Assembly: GCA_020796225.1 (NCBI GenBank)
Contig: CM036754.1
Location: 41,143,779 to 41,207,778 of the forward strand
Source: Arion vulgaris
Taxonomy: Eukaryota > Mollusca > Gastropoda > Stylommatophora > Arionidae
Direction: 5' to 3'
Length of the DNA stretch: 64,000 nt
The first letter of the stretch is position 1. Every line of letters starts with the position of its first letter. The notes beneath the pieces were generated by a model. It ran no database searches. It was not told where the DNA came from and saw nothing but the letters and a program-made list of their open reading frames with translations. Positions 1-10,321 of the stretch are shown here, piece after piece. The position numbers and the translations under genes are program-made.

Positions 1-193
1 TTCAGGTGTCACTTGATCTTGTTTGCCTGTGGCGTTACACTCAGAGCGGAAGGAAATCATCACCCGTGACATCTTCAAGGTAAACTTTTCAAAGTCTACT
101 TAAGTAGACCGCTCAGAAAGATAAAGAAATTGTAACAATCTAAAGATGGGGATATTTTCATTACATAGTTTATTTGAAGTACAGCTGGGAACG
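1..193. other. Unassigned leading segment
   Basis: No repeat or RNA gene is recognised. One frame on the plus strand is open from base 3 to about 80 and is followed by a possible splice donor (CAAG|GTAAAC), so a coding exon tail is conceivable. It encodes only about 26 residues with no recognisable motif, so I do not call it. Confidence 0.3.
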
Positions 194-1065
194 TCTTCTT
201 CTTCTTCAGCGATTTCTGGTCATGCGCTTAGTTTACTATTGTCTATCCCCAGGTAGATGATCTTCTTCTTCTTCAGCGATCTCTGGTCATGCGCTTAGTT
301 TACTATTGTCTATCCCCAGGTGGATGATCTTCTTCTTCTTCAGCGATCTCTGGTCATGCGCTTAGTTTACTATTGTCTATCCCCAGGTAGATGATCTTCT
401 TCTTCTTCAGCGATCTCTGGTCATGCGCTTAGTTTACTATTGTCTATCCCCAGGTGGATGATCTTCTTCTTCTTCAGCGATCTCTGGTCATGCGCTTAGT
501 TTACTATTGTCTATCCCCAGGTGGATGATCTTCTTCTTCTTCAGCGATCTCTGGTCATGCGCTTAGTTTACTATTGTCTATCCCCAGGTGGATGATCTTC
601 TTCTTCTTCAGCGATCTCTGGTCATGCGCTTAGTTTACTATTGTCTATCCCCAGGTAGATGATCTTCTTCTTCTTCAGCGATCTCTGGTCATGCGCTTAG
701 TTTACTATTGTCTATCCCCAGGTGGATGATCTTCTTCTTCTTCAGCGATCTCTGGTCATGCGCTTAGTTTACTATTGTCTATCCCCAGGTAGATGATCTT
801 CTTCTTCTTCAGCGATCTCTGGTCATGCGCTTAGTTTACTATTGTCTATCCCCAGGTAGATGATCTTCTTCTTCTTCAGCGATCTCTGGTCATGCGCTTA
901 GTTTACTATTGTCTATCCCCAGGTGGATGATCTTCTTCTTCTTTAGCGATCTCTGGTCATGCGCTTAGTTTACTATTGTCTATCCCCAGGTAGATGATCT
1001 TCTTCTTCTTCAGCGATCTCTGGTCATGCGCTTAGTTTACTATTGTCTATCCCCAGGTGGATGAT
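194..1065. repeat. 67-bp tandem array, 13 copies
   Basis: A 67-bp unit is repeated 13 times (anchor 'cagcgat' at 207, 274 and so on to 1011). Each unit holds a CTT run, a segment 'gcgatctctggtcatgcgct' and the string 'ccaggtggatgat' (often with one base changed). The CTT run plus 'ctggtcatgcgc' segment matches the end of dispersed repeat rep-F (intact at 58060-58400). The array therefore looks like an amplified, truncated rep-F end plus its flank. The first copy lacks the flank string. Confidence 0.95.
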
Positions 1066-1312
1066 CTTCTTCTTCTTCGAACGCTCCATATCAACCACTC
1101 TGTGATTTGTATGTGATCCAAGCCTAAGAGTGATTGTACATTGTGCCTGTTATGCGCCTACAAGTAGGCCGGCACATCCGATTTCTGCGCTGCTTTTTAT
1201 TTACTAGGGTAGCATCCCTAGGGCCTACATCAGCCGCCTCTTACGACATGTATTGTAGGTTGCAGTGGTACCATCCTTTGTTTCCCTTGCAGGCCCCAAC
1301 ACCACACTGGCG
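1066..1312 (-). mobile_element. SINE-1 copy with 13-bp target duplication
   Basis: A 247-bp element in minus orientation. The GAA-run tail lies at the left end and the head with the GTAAGAGGCGAC-type core at the right. It is flanked by exact 13-bp direct repeats ccaggtggatgat at 1053-1065 and 1313-1325, which define its ends and indicate target-primed reverse transcription. It inserted into the last unit of the 67-bp array. Open frames crossing it are not genes: copies in the window share no conserved frame. Confidence 0.85.
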
Positions 1313-1444
1313 CCAGGTGGATGATGTAATTGGTTGTCCTCTCTTGCTGTTAAGCGTGGTGGTGGGAGCTTTAATTTGCGTTCTAGTGTCAGATGAGTCG
1401 CCCTTGTTGTGTTATATCGGTGTTTATATTTAGTGTGGTCTTGA

Positions 1445-1840
1445 TATTGTACAAGGGCGGCTCGTCATTAAGGGCCAATGGGGACCGGCCCCACAAAACA
1501 TTTTGAATAACATGTACTTATTAATTTTTGAAATTATTTCTTCATAATTACTACTTTCAGCGTGGTACTGATGAGCTTTGAAAGTTGATATATAACGCTA
1601 AAACATCACACAGCCTGAACTCTGAATTCAGCATCTTTCCTCCCTAATTAGTATACGCCCCTTGTCATTAAGGGCTAGTTAGGTTTTGTTCTCCCCCAAC
1701 CAAAAATAAGTAACGTGTACTGATTGTTTTAGAAATTATTTGTTCATAAATATTATTTTAACTTGACACGGATTAGCTTTGAAAATTGAATATACGAGCA
1801 CTCGTATAACACTAAAATATAAATATTATATCATAATAAT
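1445..1840. repeat. Diverged direct duplication, about 200 bp x 2
   Basis: Two AT-rich segments (about 1450-1640 and 1662-1830) align along their length. Both start near 'gtcattaagggc', share 'gaaattattt.ttcataa' and end near 'cgctaaaa/cactaaaata'. The origin is unknown. The rest of 1840-2370 is AT-rich and holds nothing I recognise. Confidence 0.6.
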
Positions 1841-2371
1841 ATAACAATCATAATAATATGTAAAATATCATTTACAAAATATGATATAATACCGTCTGAA
1901 TACAGTCACGCATATTGCAGCGCACTATTTTTTTGGAAGTTCATTGTAAAATGTTCCTATCTGCGATGTAACATTGTGATCTTTGACGTCTACCTGCAAT
2001 GATAATTGTCAAAACAATAACGCCATTTTCAGTCATGCGATAGCTGATGTATTCTTACGCTTCAACTCATTTCTTGAATAAATAGTCCTTTTAAATATCG
2101 ATTGAATCACGTATTATATATAAAAATAGAATACAGTTAATATAAAAATAGTATAATAGAATAGGTTACTAATCATCATAAAATAGTTTACATTTATCGA
2201 CCATTCTATCGATATACATTTGTTTACGACAATGTACTTTCCCTTTCGTGTCGACAGGTCAGAGTTCACGAGATGCGTACTTACAGGAGAACTTGGTTCA
2301 GGAGTCACGGATTTCGTGGCAATTGTGTGTTATGGGTTGTTTTTTAAACAGTGTTTTGTTTGAATTGTGAG

Positions 2372-3190
2372 CCCTTAAAAGGACTGTACGGTGGATGAGT
2401 GATTGTGGGTTACTGTGGGGGGCCAGAAGGTGATGGTATCAGTAATAATTGCTAGGAAGAAGTCCACATTTCGGGATTTAGTCCGACAATGCCACATGAA
2501 CTCACTCATGTAAGAGTACAAGAGATGGTGATGTGTCCCATTTTCCCTCTTGTTCCTTTCCTTAGCAATTTTCCACAAGCACTTGATGGTCTAGGTATGT
2601 GCCCCTATGTTTGGGTCAACAAAGTTAACTGAGTGGTTGACTGTTTGGTGGTTCAAGCCCGGAATACTGGCAACTGTTTTGTACGCTCACCACTGGTCGG
2701 ACATGACCGTGTATCGGGACAAATGTGCACCATAATGATAGGTAGAAGTGTTTCAGCTTTCCTATCAGGAACACGCCATGAAACATTCACCTGTGTCGCG
2801 GCAAATACCACTGAACACCCACTGTTGTGGCAAAACTCGACCGACATGATGTTTTCTTCGACTGAACAGGTTCACATCAATTTCGACAATCTGGTCGGGG
2901 CCTCCAATGCTGACAGGTGTCTACATTAGTGTGTTTGCACACACCTCTCGTAGAATGTTCTTCAACTTAACAGTTGTTTTGCTGCTCATATGCAACTGTT
3001 CTTCACAGAAATATATTGTTGTCCACTCCTGAGACCAGAAGTACAGGAATAAAATGACATCCCTGTAAGTCAGATTTGACCCTTGCAACCATGTCTGACG
3101 GCGAATTCCACTTTACAGGTAATGCAATAACATCTCCACCGGTCTTGTCTTGCCGTCAACGACAATGTCATATCATGGTTATTGGAACAT
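2372..3190 (-). pseudogene. Merlin-type (ISXO2/IS1595-like) transposase pseudogene
   Basis: Reading the minus strand across frames gives a recognisable DDE transposase of the Merlin/IS1595 kind. In order: a zinc-ribbon-like N-terminus with RWRCYCITC; the stretch LTYRDVILFLYFWSQEWTT; VEIDVNLFSRRK with the first catalytic Asp near 2876; PQQWVFSGICRDTGECF; MSDQW with the second Asp near 2697; then VNHSVNFVDP, GAHT and NKRENGTHHHLLYSYMSEF at the C-terminal side. The third acidic position, in 'TIKCLW' near 2583, is Lys instead of the usual Glu. At least five in-frame stops (for example inside W*AY and T*TI) and frameshifts show that it is dead. Merlin elements are cut-and-paste DNA transposons; I did not find confident terminal inverted repeats. 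The family call rests on motif order and is strong; exact ends are not certain. Confidence 0.85.
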
Positions 3191-3433
3191 TTTCTTGAAG
3201 AATGTAAAAAAACCAGAAAACAACGCTACTCGTCTTGTCATTAACAGCTGCTGAAAGAGACAACAAATCCATCACCATATTTGCGTATGTATCGAGTAAG
3301 CAGGGAATGACCGGATTTACCTTGCAGGAAATGACGGGATTTAATGTAAGGATTTCCCGTCAATACAATAACAATGGGACCCTCTACGCTATATTTAGAA
3401 CAACGCTCGAAAACAGACTAAATTTAGAAGGAC

Positions 3434-3780
3434 CCAATTTTAGCAGTCACAGCCAACTTTAAATAACTTGTTGGATAATATAACTTTAATTTAGCATTTT
3501 GTGTTTTGATTTTAAATTGAATTCGTCTATATATACACCAATACCGGAATATGAGGTCACGTGGTGTAGTTGTGGTCTGATTTCCCATAATTCTTACCTG
3601 AGTCCGAAGGCCAATAAGTTTATAGTTGGCTCTGGTTGAGTTGAGCGAAACACGTACAAAGTTACAAAGTACTAGAGATTTACAAAGGACAAAAACAATG
3701 ACAATACACAGAAACATTTCGACCAAATTGCCTTCATCAAGCAAAGAATACAACAGAAGTAAAGAATTTCACTTCTTTCA
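3434..3780 (+). mobile_element. rep-D arm joined to rep-E
   Basis: About 3434-3640 matches the right arm of the foldback repeat at 25775-26415 (shared 'gaattcgtctatatacacca', 'ggtctgattt', 'tatagttggctct'). About 3645-3760 matches rep-E (cgaaacacgta, aaagtact, caaaaacaatgacaat, tttcgacca, tcaagcaaagaatacaa). No credible coding sequence. Confidence 0.7.
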
Positions 3781-3799
3781 CAGTACACTACATATAGAA

Positions 3800-3860
3800 T
3801 GAAAATTGTGGCATATCCTTTACAGGACATAGCCATCAACCAAAGAAAACGAGTCGTTTT
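3800..3860 (-). mobile_element. SINE-C 3' fragment
   Basis: The segment from 'gtggcatatcctttac' to 'acgagtcgttttct' matches the 3' part of SINE-C in reverse (compare 42500-42560 and 45718-45770). Confidence 0.55.
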
Positions 3861-3861
3861 C

Positions 3862-4165
3862 TACGTTTACTGCAGATATTATATATGACAAAATACCAGA
3901 TATGTAGCCACTCCTGTCGTTTGATGTGTCCGAAATATTTAATTGTCCTTGATTTGATATTATTTAATAGCCAACTCTCTTTAGTATCAAGCTGTTGCAG
4001 AACAGAAGCATTTGTTCTTGATTTTATATTATTTAATAGCCAACTCTCTTTAGTATCAAGCTGTTGCAGAACAGAAGCATTTATTCTTGATTTTATGGTA
4101 TTTAATAGCCAACTCTCTTTAGTATCAAGCTGTTGCAGAACAGAAGCATTTGTTCTTTTCCTGAA
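3862..4165 (-). mobile_element. LINE-Y-like 3' coding fragment with 69-bp triplication
   Basis: The minus strand encodes NASVLQQLDTKESWLLN and TIKYFGHIKRQEWL, the post-RT region that precedes the C-terminus in LINE-Y-type elements. A 69-bp (23-codon) segment is repeated three times (anchors 3971, 4040, 4109) and stays in frame, so the open frame is an artefact of the period. The same region occurs once, without triplication, at 51160-51240. Confidence 0.75.
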
Positions 4166-4309
4166 AGGGGTAATAACTTCCCGGAATAGACAAATAATAG
4201 TAAATACTCCAAAACCACGATTTTTCCGAAATTTTTGCCGGGCCCCACCAAGAAAAATGGCCACGAACCGACACTGAAAATGTACATCCATCTTTTTCTT
4301 GGTCTTCCA

Positions 4310-4545
4310 ATGTATTCGGTGTTACAATTGTTGTCTTTCAATGTATTTGGTGCATGAAGTCCTGCTTCTGATGCCCTCGTTTCGTAGTCTATCTTTCCTG
4401 GTGACCCTCACTGCCTTCCTCAAGCATTTCATTTCACACATGGTCAGCTTTCTGTGGTATGTTGCTATAAGAGACCAAGTTTGGCACTGGCAATAAAATG
4501 TTGGTAGAAAAATACTTTTTATCATCTTTCTTTTCACTTCCATCT
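4310..4545 (-). mobile_element. LINE-X post-RT fragment
   Basis: The minus strand reads EVKRKMIKSIFLPTFYCQCQ, then TWSLIATYHRKLT and EMKCLRKAVRVTRKDRLRNE. This is the conserved block downstream of the reverse transcriptase in many non-LTR retrotransposons and is homologous to 14907-15060 and 61640-61750. It is truncated at both ends. Confidence 0.75.
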
Positions 4546-5060
4546 TGATCTTTGTGCGCGCTTAGTTAACTATGGACCACAGACTGAGCAGTCAGCTTCA
4601 GGTCTGTCATGTTTCCACAAAGCTTTAGTGTTTAGTTGACTGGGTGTGTCCACATGTTGCTTCTTAGCCTCTTCTTCGCGTTTGTTCTTTACGACCAATT
4701 TTAATCACTCTTTGTGATATGTTTGATCTTTGCCAAGAACGTGTACATTGGTTTGGTAGACCCCTAAACGCGTAGACTACACGCTTAGGACACAAGCATC
4801 CGATTTCAGCCAGACCTTCTTTGTCACCTCTTACGACATGCGTGGCAGGTAACAGTGGTTCTATTCTTTACACCCCAAATTTGGGCCCCGGTAACCACTG
4901 AGCTCACACAGGAGAGGACAGTCTTGAAAGGATATGCTCCGGTGTCTTTTCGCCTGCTGACACTGGCAGAGAGCTGTTTGACTTATTCCTAGTCTACGTA
5001 AGTGTCTGTTGGGTCTGCGGTGTCCTGTACGTATACTCCGGTGTCTGTTCCCCCTGCAGA
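4546..5060 (-). mobile_element. rep-F copy, interrupted by SINE-2
   Basis: 4546-4667 and 4911-5060 together match the uninterrupted rep-F copy at 58060-58330 (gcgcttag, ccacaaagctt, gactgggtgtg, cacatgttgcttct, then cacccaggagaggacagtctt, cctgctgacactggcagaga). The break lies where the intact copy reads 'cttctcagctcaccc'. Confidence 0.8.
4668..4910 (-). mobile_element. SINE-2 copy inside rep-F
   Basis: Minus orientation: CTT-run tail at the left, then 'ttctttacgaccaattttaa', 'tcactctttgtgatatgttt', 'cctcttacgacatgcgtggc', and a head ending in 'ccccggtaaccact'. Comparison with the empty rep-F site at 58180 fixes the ends to within a few bases; the flanks share only about 'agc'. Confidence 0.85.
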
Positions 5061-5204
5061 CACTGGCGAAACACGTAAAGACAAAGTACTGTAGTTTTAC
5101 AAAAACAAAACAATGAGTGGCTACATGTGTCTCATGACATTGGCGTATATCACGTAAGTGTTGGCCGAAACGATCACTAAGCGTTGTACCTGTGTCTCCT
5201 ATAT

Positions 5205-5258
5205 AGACTTGGCATTATAGACTTGGCATTATAGACTTGGCATTATAGACTTGGCATG
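5205..5258. repeat. Short tandem repeat, 15 bp x about 3.5
   Basis: The unit 'tatagacttggcatt' is repeated in perfect tandem. Confidence 0.9.
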
Positions 5259-5276
5259 AGTTGGTTGCACTTCTGC

Positions 5277-5491
5277 GATGCCGGGGCCCGCAAAGAATAG
5301 TAACACTGCTACCCACACGACATCCCGTAAGAGGCGACTACGGTAGGGGCCCAGGGAAATGCCTTAATAAACAAAAAGCGTAGCAGAAATCGAATGTACC
5401 GGCCTACTTGTACGTGTATAAATGGCACAACGTAGGCTCAGATCACATACAAATCACAAATGGTGGTTTAGCAAGTGCGTTCGAAGCAGAA
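5277..5491 (+). mobile_element. SINE-1 copy
   Basis: Starts at 'gccggggcccgcaaag', carries the core 'cccgtaagaggcgacta' and ends near 'gcgttcgaagcagaag'. It is slightly shortened relative to other copies. It abuts a rep-I fragment ('gcctatgccccaatcgggat', to 5527) and then the GA-rich tract. Confidence 0.8.
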
Positions 5492-5527
5492 GAGTTTGTT
5501 GAGGGCCTATGCCCCAATCGGGATTAA

Positions 5528-5654
5528 AAAGACACGAGAGAGAGAAACAAAGAGAGAGAACGAGAGATAAAAAGAACGAGAAAGAGAGAAAGAAATAGAG
5601 AGAGAAAGAGAGAGAGAAACAAAGAGAGAAAGAATGAGAGAGAGAGAGAGAAAC

Positions 5655-5685
<31 letters not shown>

Positions 5686-6050
5686 AAGAAAGAGAGAGAA
5701 ACAAAGAGAGAGAGTAAAAGAGAGAAACAAAGAGAGAGAGAGAGATAGAGAGAGAAACAAAGAGAGAGAGAGATATAGAAAGAGAGAGAGAGAGAAAGAA
5801 CAAGAGAGAGAAACAGAGAGAGAAAGAGAGAAATAAATAGAGAGAGAGAGAGAGAAAGGAGAGAGAGAAACAAAGAGAGAAAGAATGAGAGAGAGAGAAA
5901 CAAAGAGAGAGAGAGAGAAAGAAAGAGAGAGAAACAAAGAGAGAGAGAGAGATAGAAAGAGAGAGAAAGAACAAGAGAGAGAAACAGAGAGAGAAAGAAC
6001 GAGAAAGAAAGAGAGAGAGAGAAAGAAAAGGAGAGAGAGAAAAAAGAAAG
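5528..6050. repeat. GA-rich microsatellite
   Basis: About 520 bp of (GA)n interspersed with 'gaaacaaagaga' units. On the minus strand it reads as long Ser/Leu/Phe open frames in all phases; these are low-complexity artefacts. 6050-6375 holds nothing I recognise. Confidence 0.97.
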
Positions 6051-6378
6051 GTAGACACCTGATCGAATTCCATATTGAATATTGTAATTTCTGTTACTAG
6101 GACAAAGCCTGTCTTATTACATCCATTGTGCGACTTGTAATGCTTAACTAAGCAGATTATTGCCTGGTAGTACGGGCGAGCCTGATGAACAAGCAAACCC
6201 GCAGTTTTAGGCACAGCTGGCAAACTGTCTACTCGATTTCCCACTGAACGTTACCAGCAGTCGGATTGTAATGTGTGTGTCGTTGTTCCTTATGGGGTGT
6301 GTATACTGCTACAGGTTAATGTAAAATGGGTAACTGAGACGGCTATCGACTTACTTGGCAAGGGTTAGCGTTAGGTAT

Positions 6379-6630
6379 TCTTCTTCTTCTTCGAACGCTT
6401 CATATCGACCACTTGTTAAACTACTTTGTGTGATTTGTATGTGATCTGAGCCTAGGAGTGATTGTACGTTTTGACAGTTCTACGCCTACAAGTAGGCCAC
6501 CAGCACATTCGATTTCTGCGATGTTTCTTTATTTACTAGGGTAGCTTTCCTAGGTCCTACATCACGACATGCCCTGTAGGTCGCAGTGGTACTATTCTTT
6601 GCTTCCCTTGCCGGCTCCGGCACACCACAA
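6379..6630 (-). mobile_element. SINE-1 copy
   Basis: Minus orientation: CTT run, 'cgaacgcttcatatcgacca', 'cgcctacaagtaggcc', 'tttatttactagggtagc', 'ctgtaggtcgcagtggtact', ending in 'ggctccggcacaccac'. The core is slightly shortened, with 'cagtcgcctctt' missing. Confidence 0.85.
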
Positions 6631-6737
6631 GCGATATAGTTGGTATAAATTTAATTATAAATTATCATTGTTGAGGCCCAATGCTCCACGAGGAGCGGAG
6701 AGGAATAAGTAAGTAAGTAATACCTTTCCCTAAGTAT

Positions 6738-7165
6738 AAGGGGTCTCATTGGCATAGAGGTTATGTGTTAAGCCTCTCGTTTCAAAGGTACTCGTTTCGC
6801 TCCCTCATGGAGCCATCCGGATATTTTTCCAGATCGAGTTCCTAGTCCTATCGGAGACGGACGATAAAACGTAGATCTCGTGTTCAAGTTGAACACGTAA
6901 AAGAACAATTGGCAGTCAAATCTAGAAGAACAAGCTGATATGATAATCCGCTGCCCGGACTTAGTTAATTATAATTTTTTTTTAAATTAATAATTCTGGC
7001 AAAATATTTTCATTATATTCTAAAATAACATTGGTGACCCTCGCCTGTGCTACGAGTTCGTGTACTGCCGTTGGGATCTTCCTATGTAATTAAGAGATTG
7101 GTGAACGCCTTGTTACTCACCGAAGTTCAATGATGATGGTCATATCAATCAATCGATGAAAGTTT
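6738..7165 (+). mobile_element. SINE-3, near full-length copy
   Basis: A tRNA-like head ('ggcatagaggttatgtg' as A box, a B-box-like 'ggtactcgtttcgctccc') is followed by 'gtcctatcggagacggacga', 'gtgttcaagttgaacacgta', 'ccgctgcccggac', 'gaccctcgcctgtgctacga', 'tcaccgaagttcaatgatga', and a TCAA-rich tail. Other copies in the window show the same order, so this is a retroposed family of about 420 bp. Confidence 0.75.
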
Positions 7166-7490
7166 ATTTAAGCCGAGACACGTCCCTTTAAATCTAAAGA
7201 TAAACCTTGTTTTTGGTTATATCAGAGCGTGTAGGCATGAGTTGGCTGTGGGCCCATGCCCCAATCTGGGTTAAAAAGGCCAACAAACATGGACAATAAG
7301 AATTAACTCCTGTCGAAGAATCCAATGTGTTTACCATTGTCTAAGTTTGTTTGTTTGTTTAGTAGGGATTAAAGCCTCTTTAAGCCGAGGCACGCCCTTT
7401 CAACCTAAGGCGAACCTTTTATTGGTTATATCAGAGCGTGTAGGCCAACAAACATGAAAAATAAGAATTAACTCCTTTCGGAGAATCCAA
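7166..7490 (+). repeat. rep-I, two copies
   Basis: 7166-7320 and 7365-7490 share 'aagccgagacacgtccctt', 'ggttatatcagagcgtgtag', 'ggccaacaaacatg' and 'aataagaattaactcct'. Related fragments lie at 17700-17780 and (reverse) 18030-18110. The class is unknown. 7491-7972 holds no recognisable feature. Confidence 0.7.
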
Positions 7491-7972
7491 GAATTATCGT
7501 AATTACGCCATAAATACGTTGCTCCGACTCGCGGACTATAGCAGTGATATCTTGCATCCAATCAGCGAATGGAGCTGGAAAGCGAACAGCTGATTGGTGA
7601 ACATGGCACGTGGTAGCGTGTGGCTTGAACCGATTTGCGTTGACAATCTACTGGCAATCGTTAACTGAAGACCAACTGGATACAAACTCAATCTCCACTG
7701 GCTTTCGGATAGTATTATTATGAAAGGTATACTACTACACCATGGCTTGTCCATTCAGATTGTATATAGTGATATATAGCAAGTATATAAGAACACAAAG
7801 ATTCTGTGTATTTCATTATTGGGGATGTTCTTCGGTTTTAATTAGCAAGTAATAGTTGGTGAATATTGGTAATAATTATATATTTGGTGATAACTTTTGT
7901 TGATAATTCATTCATTGTGTAGGCTAGTATTATTAGACTTTTCAAACATGTGTGATCATTTTTATATGGGTG

Positions 7973-8936
7973 TGAATTCTGTGTTATTAGGGTAAGTCTC
8001 TTGTCCGTGCTTATAACTTATACAAAGTTTGATATATACTTGAATTCTGTGTTATTAGGGTAAGTCTCTTGTCCGTGCTTATAACTTATGCAAAGTTTGA
8101 TATATACTTGAATTCTGTGTTATTAGGGTAAGTCTCTTGTCCGTGCTTATAACTTATACAAAGTTTGATATATACTTGAATTCTGTGTTATTAGGGTAAG
8201 TCTCTTGTCCGTGCTTATAACTTATGCAAAGTTTGATATATACTTGAATTCTGTGTTATTAGGGTAAGTCTCTTGTCCGTGCTTATAACTTATACAAAAT
8301 TTGATATATACTTGAATTCTGTGTTATTAGGGTAAGTCTCTTGTCCGTGCTTATAACTTATACAAAGTTTGATATATACTTGAATTATGTGTTATTAGGG
8401 TAAGTCTCTTGTCCGTGCTTATAACTTATACAAAATTTGATATATACTTGAATTCTGTGTTATTAGGGTAAGTCTCTTGTCCGTGCTTATAACTTATACA
8501 AAGTTTGATATATACTTGAATTCTGTGTTATTAGAGTAAGTCTCTTGTCCGTGCTTATAACTTATACAAAGTTTGATATATACTTGAATTCTGTGTTATT
8601 AGGGTAAGTCTCTTGTCCGTGCTTATAACTTATACAAAGTTTGATATATACTTGAATTATGTGTTATTAGGGTAAGTCTCTTGTCCGTGCTTATAACTTA
8701 TACAAAGTTTGATATATACTTGAATTCTGTGTTATTAGGGTAAGTCTCTTGTCCGTGCTTATAACTTATACAAAGTTTGATATATACTTGAATTCTGTGT
8801 TATTAGGGTAAGTCTCTTGTCCGTGCTTATAACTTATGCAAAGTTTGATATATACTTGAATTCTGTGTTATTAGGGTAAGTCTCTTGTCCGTGCTTATAA
8901 CTTATGCAAAGTCTGATATATACTTGAATTCTGTGT
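7973..8936. repeat. 68-bp tandem array, 14 copies
   Basis: The unit starts 'tgaattctgtgttattaggg' and ends 'tttgatatatact'. Copies differ by a few point changes (acaaag/gcaaag, gggtaag/gagtaag). The array ends inside 'gaattctgtgtg', where a SINE-3 head begins. Confidence 0.97.
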
Positions 8937-8990
8937 GTGGTAGAGGTTAGGTGCTCGAGTCTCGTTACAAAGGTACTTGGTTCGCTCCCT
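8936..8990 (+). mobile_element. SINE-3 head fragment
   Basis: 'gtggtagaggttaggtgctc' through 'ttcgctccctgg' matches the tRNA-like head of SINE-3. It is cut off where SINE-1 begins. Confidence 0.6.
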
Positions 8991-9577
8991 GGTTCGTCCG
9001 TCTGTGGCCGCCCACGCAATGGGAGCAAAGAATAGTTACACTGCGACATACAAGGCATAATGTAAGAGGCGATTGTAGTAGGAAGTTGCCCTAGTAAATA
9101 AAAAGCATCGCAGAAATCGAATGTGCTGGCCTACTTATAGGCGCGTAACTGGCACTAACAACGTACAATTGTTCTTAGGCTAAGATCACATTTACATCAC
9201 AAAGAGTGGTTTAACATGTGGTCTATATGGAACTCGAAGAAGAAGAAATCACAAAGAGTGGTTTAACATGTGGTCTATATGGAGAGCTCGAAGAAGAAGA
9301 AATCACAAAGAGTGGTTTAACATGTGGTCTATATGGAGCGCTCGAAGAAGAAGAAATCACAAAGAGTGGTTTAACATGTGGTCTATATGGAGCGCTCGAA
9401 GAAGAAGAAATCACAAAGAGTGGTTTAACATGTGGTCTATATGGAGCGCTCGAAGAAGAAGAAATCACAAAGAGTGGTTTAACATGTGGTCTATATGGAG
9501 AGCTCGAAGAAGAAGAAGACATCACAAAGAGTGGTTTAACATGTGGTCTATATGGAGCGCTCGAAGAAGAAGATTGA
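8990..9577 (+). mobile_element. SINE-1 with seven tandem 3' ends
   Basis: The SINE-1 head and body (8990-9195) are normal. The 3'-terminal 54 nt ('atcacaaagagtggtttaac', 'atgtggtctatatggagcgc', 'tcgaagaagaaga') then occur seven times head to tail. Because 54 is a multiple of three, several frames on both strands stay open (18-residue repeats such as GLTCGLYGALEEEEITKS); I do not regard these as genes. Confidence 0.9.
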
Positions 9578-9794
9578 AGCTATTCATAACGCTTCACCGA
9601 CCCCCGCTACTCACTATTACTTCCCTACTGACGCTTTGCGTGTATGTTACCGTTGTTACTGATGAAGTCAAATCTACCGATCTAATAGGTTGTAAAGTGG
9701 ATGTGTCGTAGTCGACAAAATAATTATGCTAGCCAGCTCTCAGTTAGTTAATATGGGGTTTCAATGGTTTTCATCTGTTCGTAAGACATCCTGT

Positions 9795-10048
9795 GTGATG
9801 CCAGGGTTTGCAAGGGAAGCAAAGATAAGTACCACTGTGACCTACAAGGCATGTTGTAAGAGGTGACTGATGTAGGATCTAGGGAAGCTGCCCTAGTAAA
9901 TAAAAAGCGTTGCAGAAATCGGATGTGCTGGCCTACTTGTAGGCGCAAAACTGGCATAACGTACAATCGCTCTTAGGCTCAGATGACATATAAATCACAC
10001 AGAGTGGTTAACAAGTGATCGATATTGAACGTTGGAATAAGAAGAAAC
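9795..10048 (+). mobile_element. SINE-1 copy
   Basis: 'tgccagggtttgcaagggaa' head, core 'tgttgtaagaggtgactgat', body 'aaaaagcgttgcagaaatcg', tail 'gatattgaacgttggaataa' with a degenerate GAA run. 9578-9794 has no recognised feature. Confidence 0.8.
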
Positions 10049-10164
10049 TGTTCGTAGGTCTAGATCCGTCAATCACTTAATGTCTTTTTATGAATTGTAT
10101 GTTTGGGCAGGAACTTTGCAGCCTACTCATTGCTTTCCAACTACCAATGTTTCTTTTACTTATG

Positions 10165-10320
10165 TAACATGAACACGGAACCTATGCCATATCGTCTCTT
10201 TCCGATAGGACTAGGAACCCGATCTCACCTACATTAAGATCTCTTGAAAATCCCTTGAAAAATATCAAGATTGCGACACTTGGGGGAAAGAAACATAATA
10301 CTTTTAGAGCGAGAGGATAA
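10165..10320 (-). mobile_element. SINE-3 5' fragment
   Basis: 'cgtctctttccgataggact' and 'cgatctcacctaca' match the reverse of the SINE-3 5' half; the head region is diverged. Confidence 0.6.
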
Positions 10321-10321
10321 C

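Noticed and set aside
1..80. Exon tail ending at CAAG|GTAAAC
   Set aside because: Too short, no recognisable protein motif, and cut by the window edge.
194..1065. CRISPR-like array
   Set aside because: Units are contiguous and identical with no unique spacers, in a clearly animal context.
3235..3462. 75-codon plus-strand frame
   Set aside because: No motif, overlaps the upstream part of the minus-strand transposon relic and a dispersed repeat.
5507..6244. 245-codon minus-strand frame, Ser/Leu/Phe-rich
   Set aside because: Purely a translation of the GA-rich microsatellite; all phases are open.
7973..8936. Telomere-related repeat, because 'ttaggg' occurs in each unit
   Set aside because: One hexamer per 68-bp unit is incidental; no tandem TTAGGG.
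9218..9711. 119-147-codon frames with perfect 18-residue repeats
   Set aside because: Caused by the 54-bp amplified SINE tail; frames are open on both strands and no copy elsewhere is coding.
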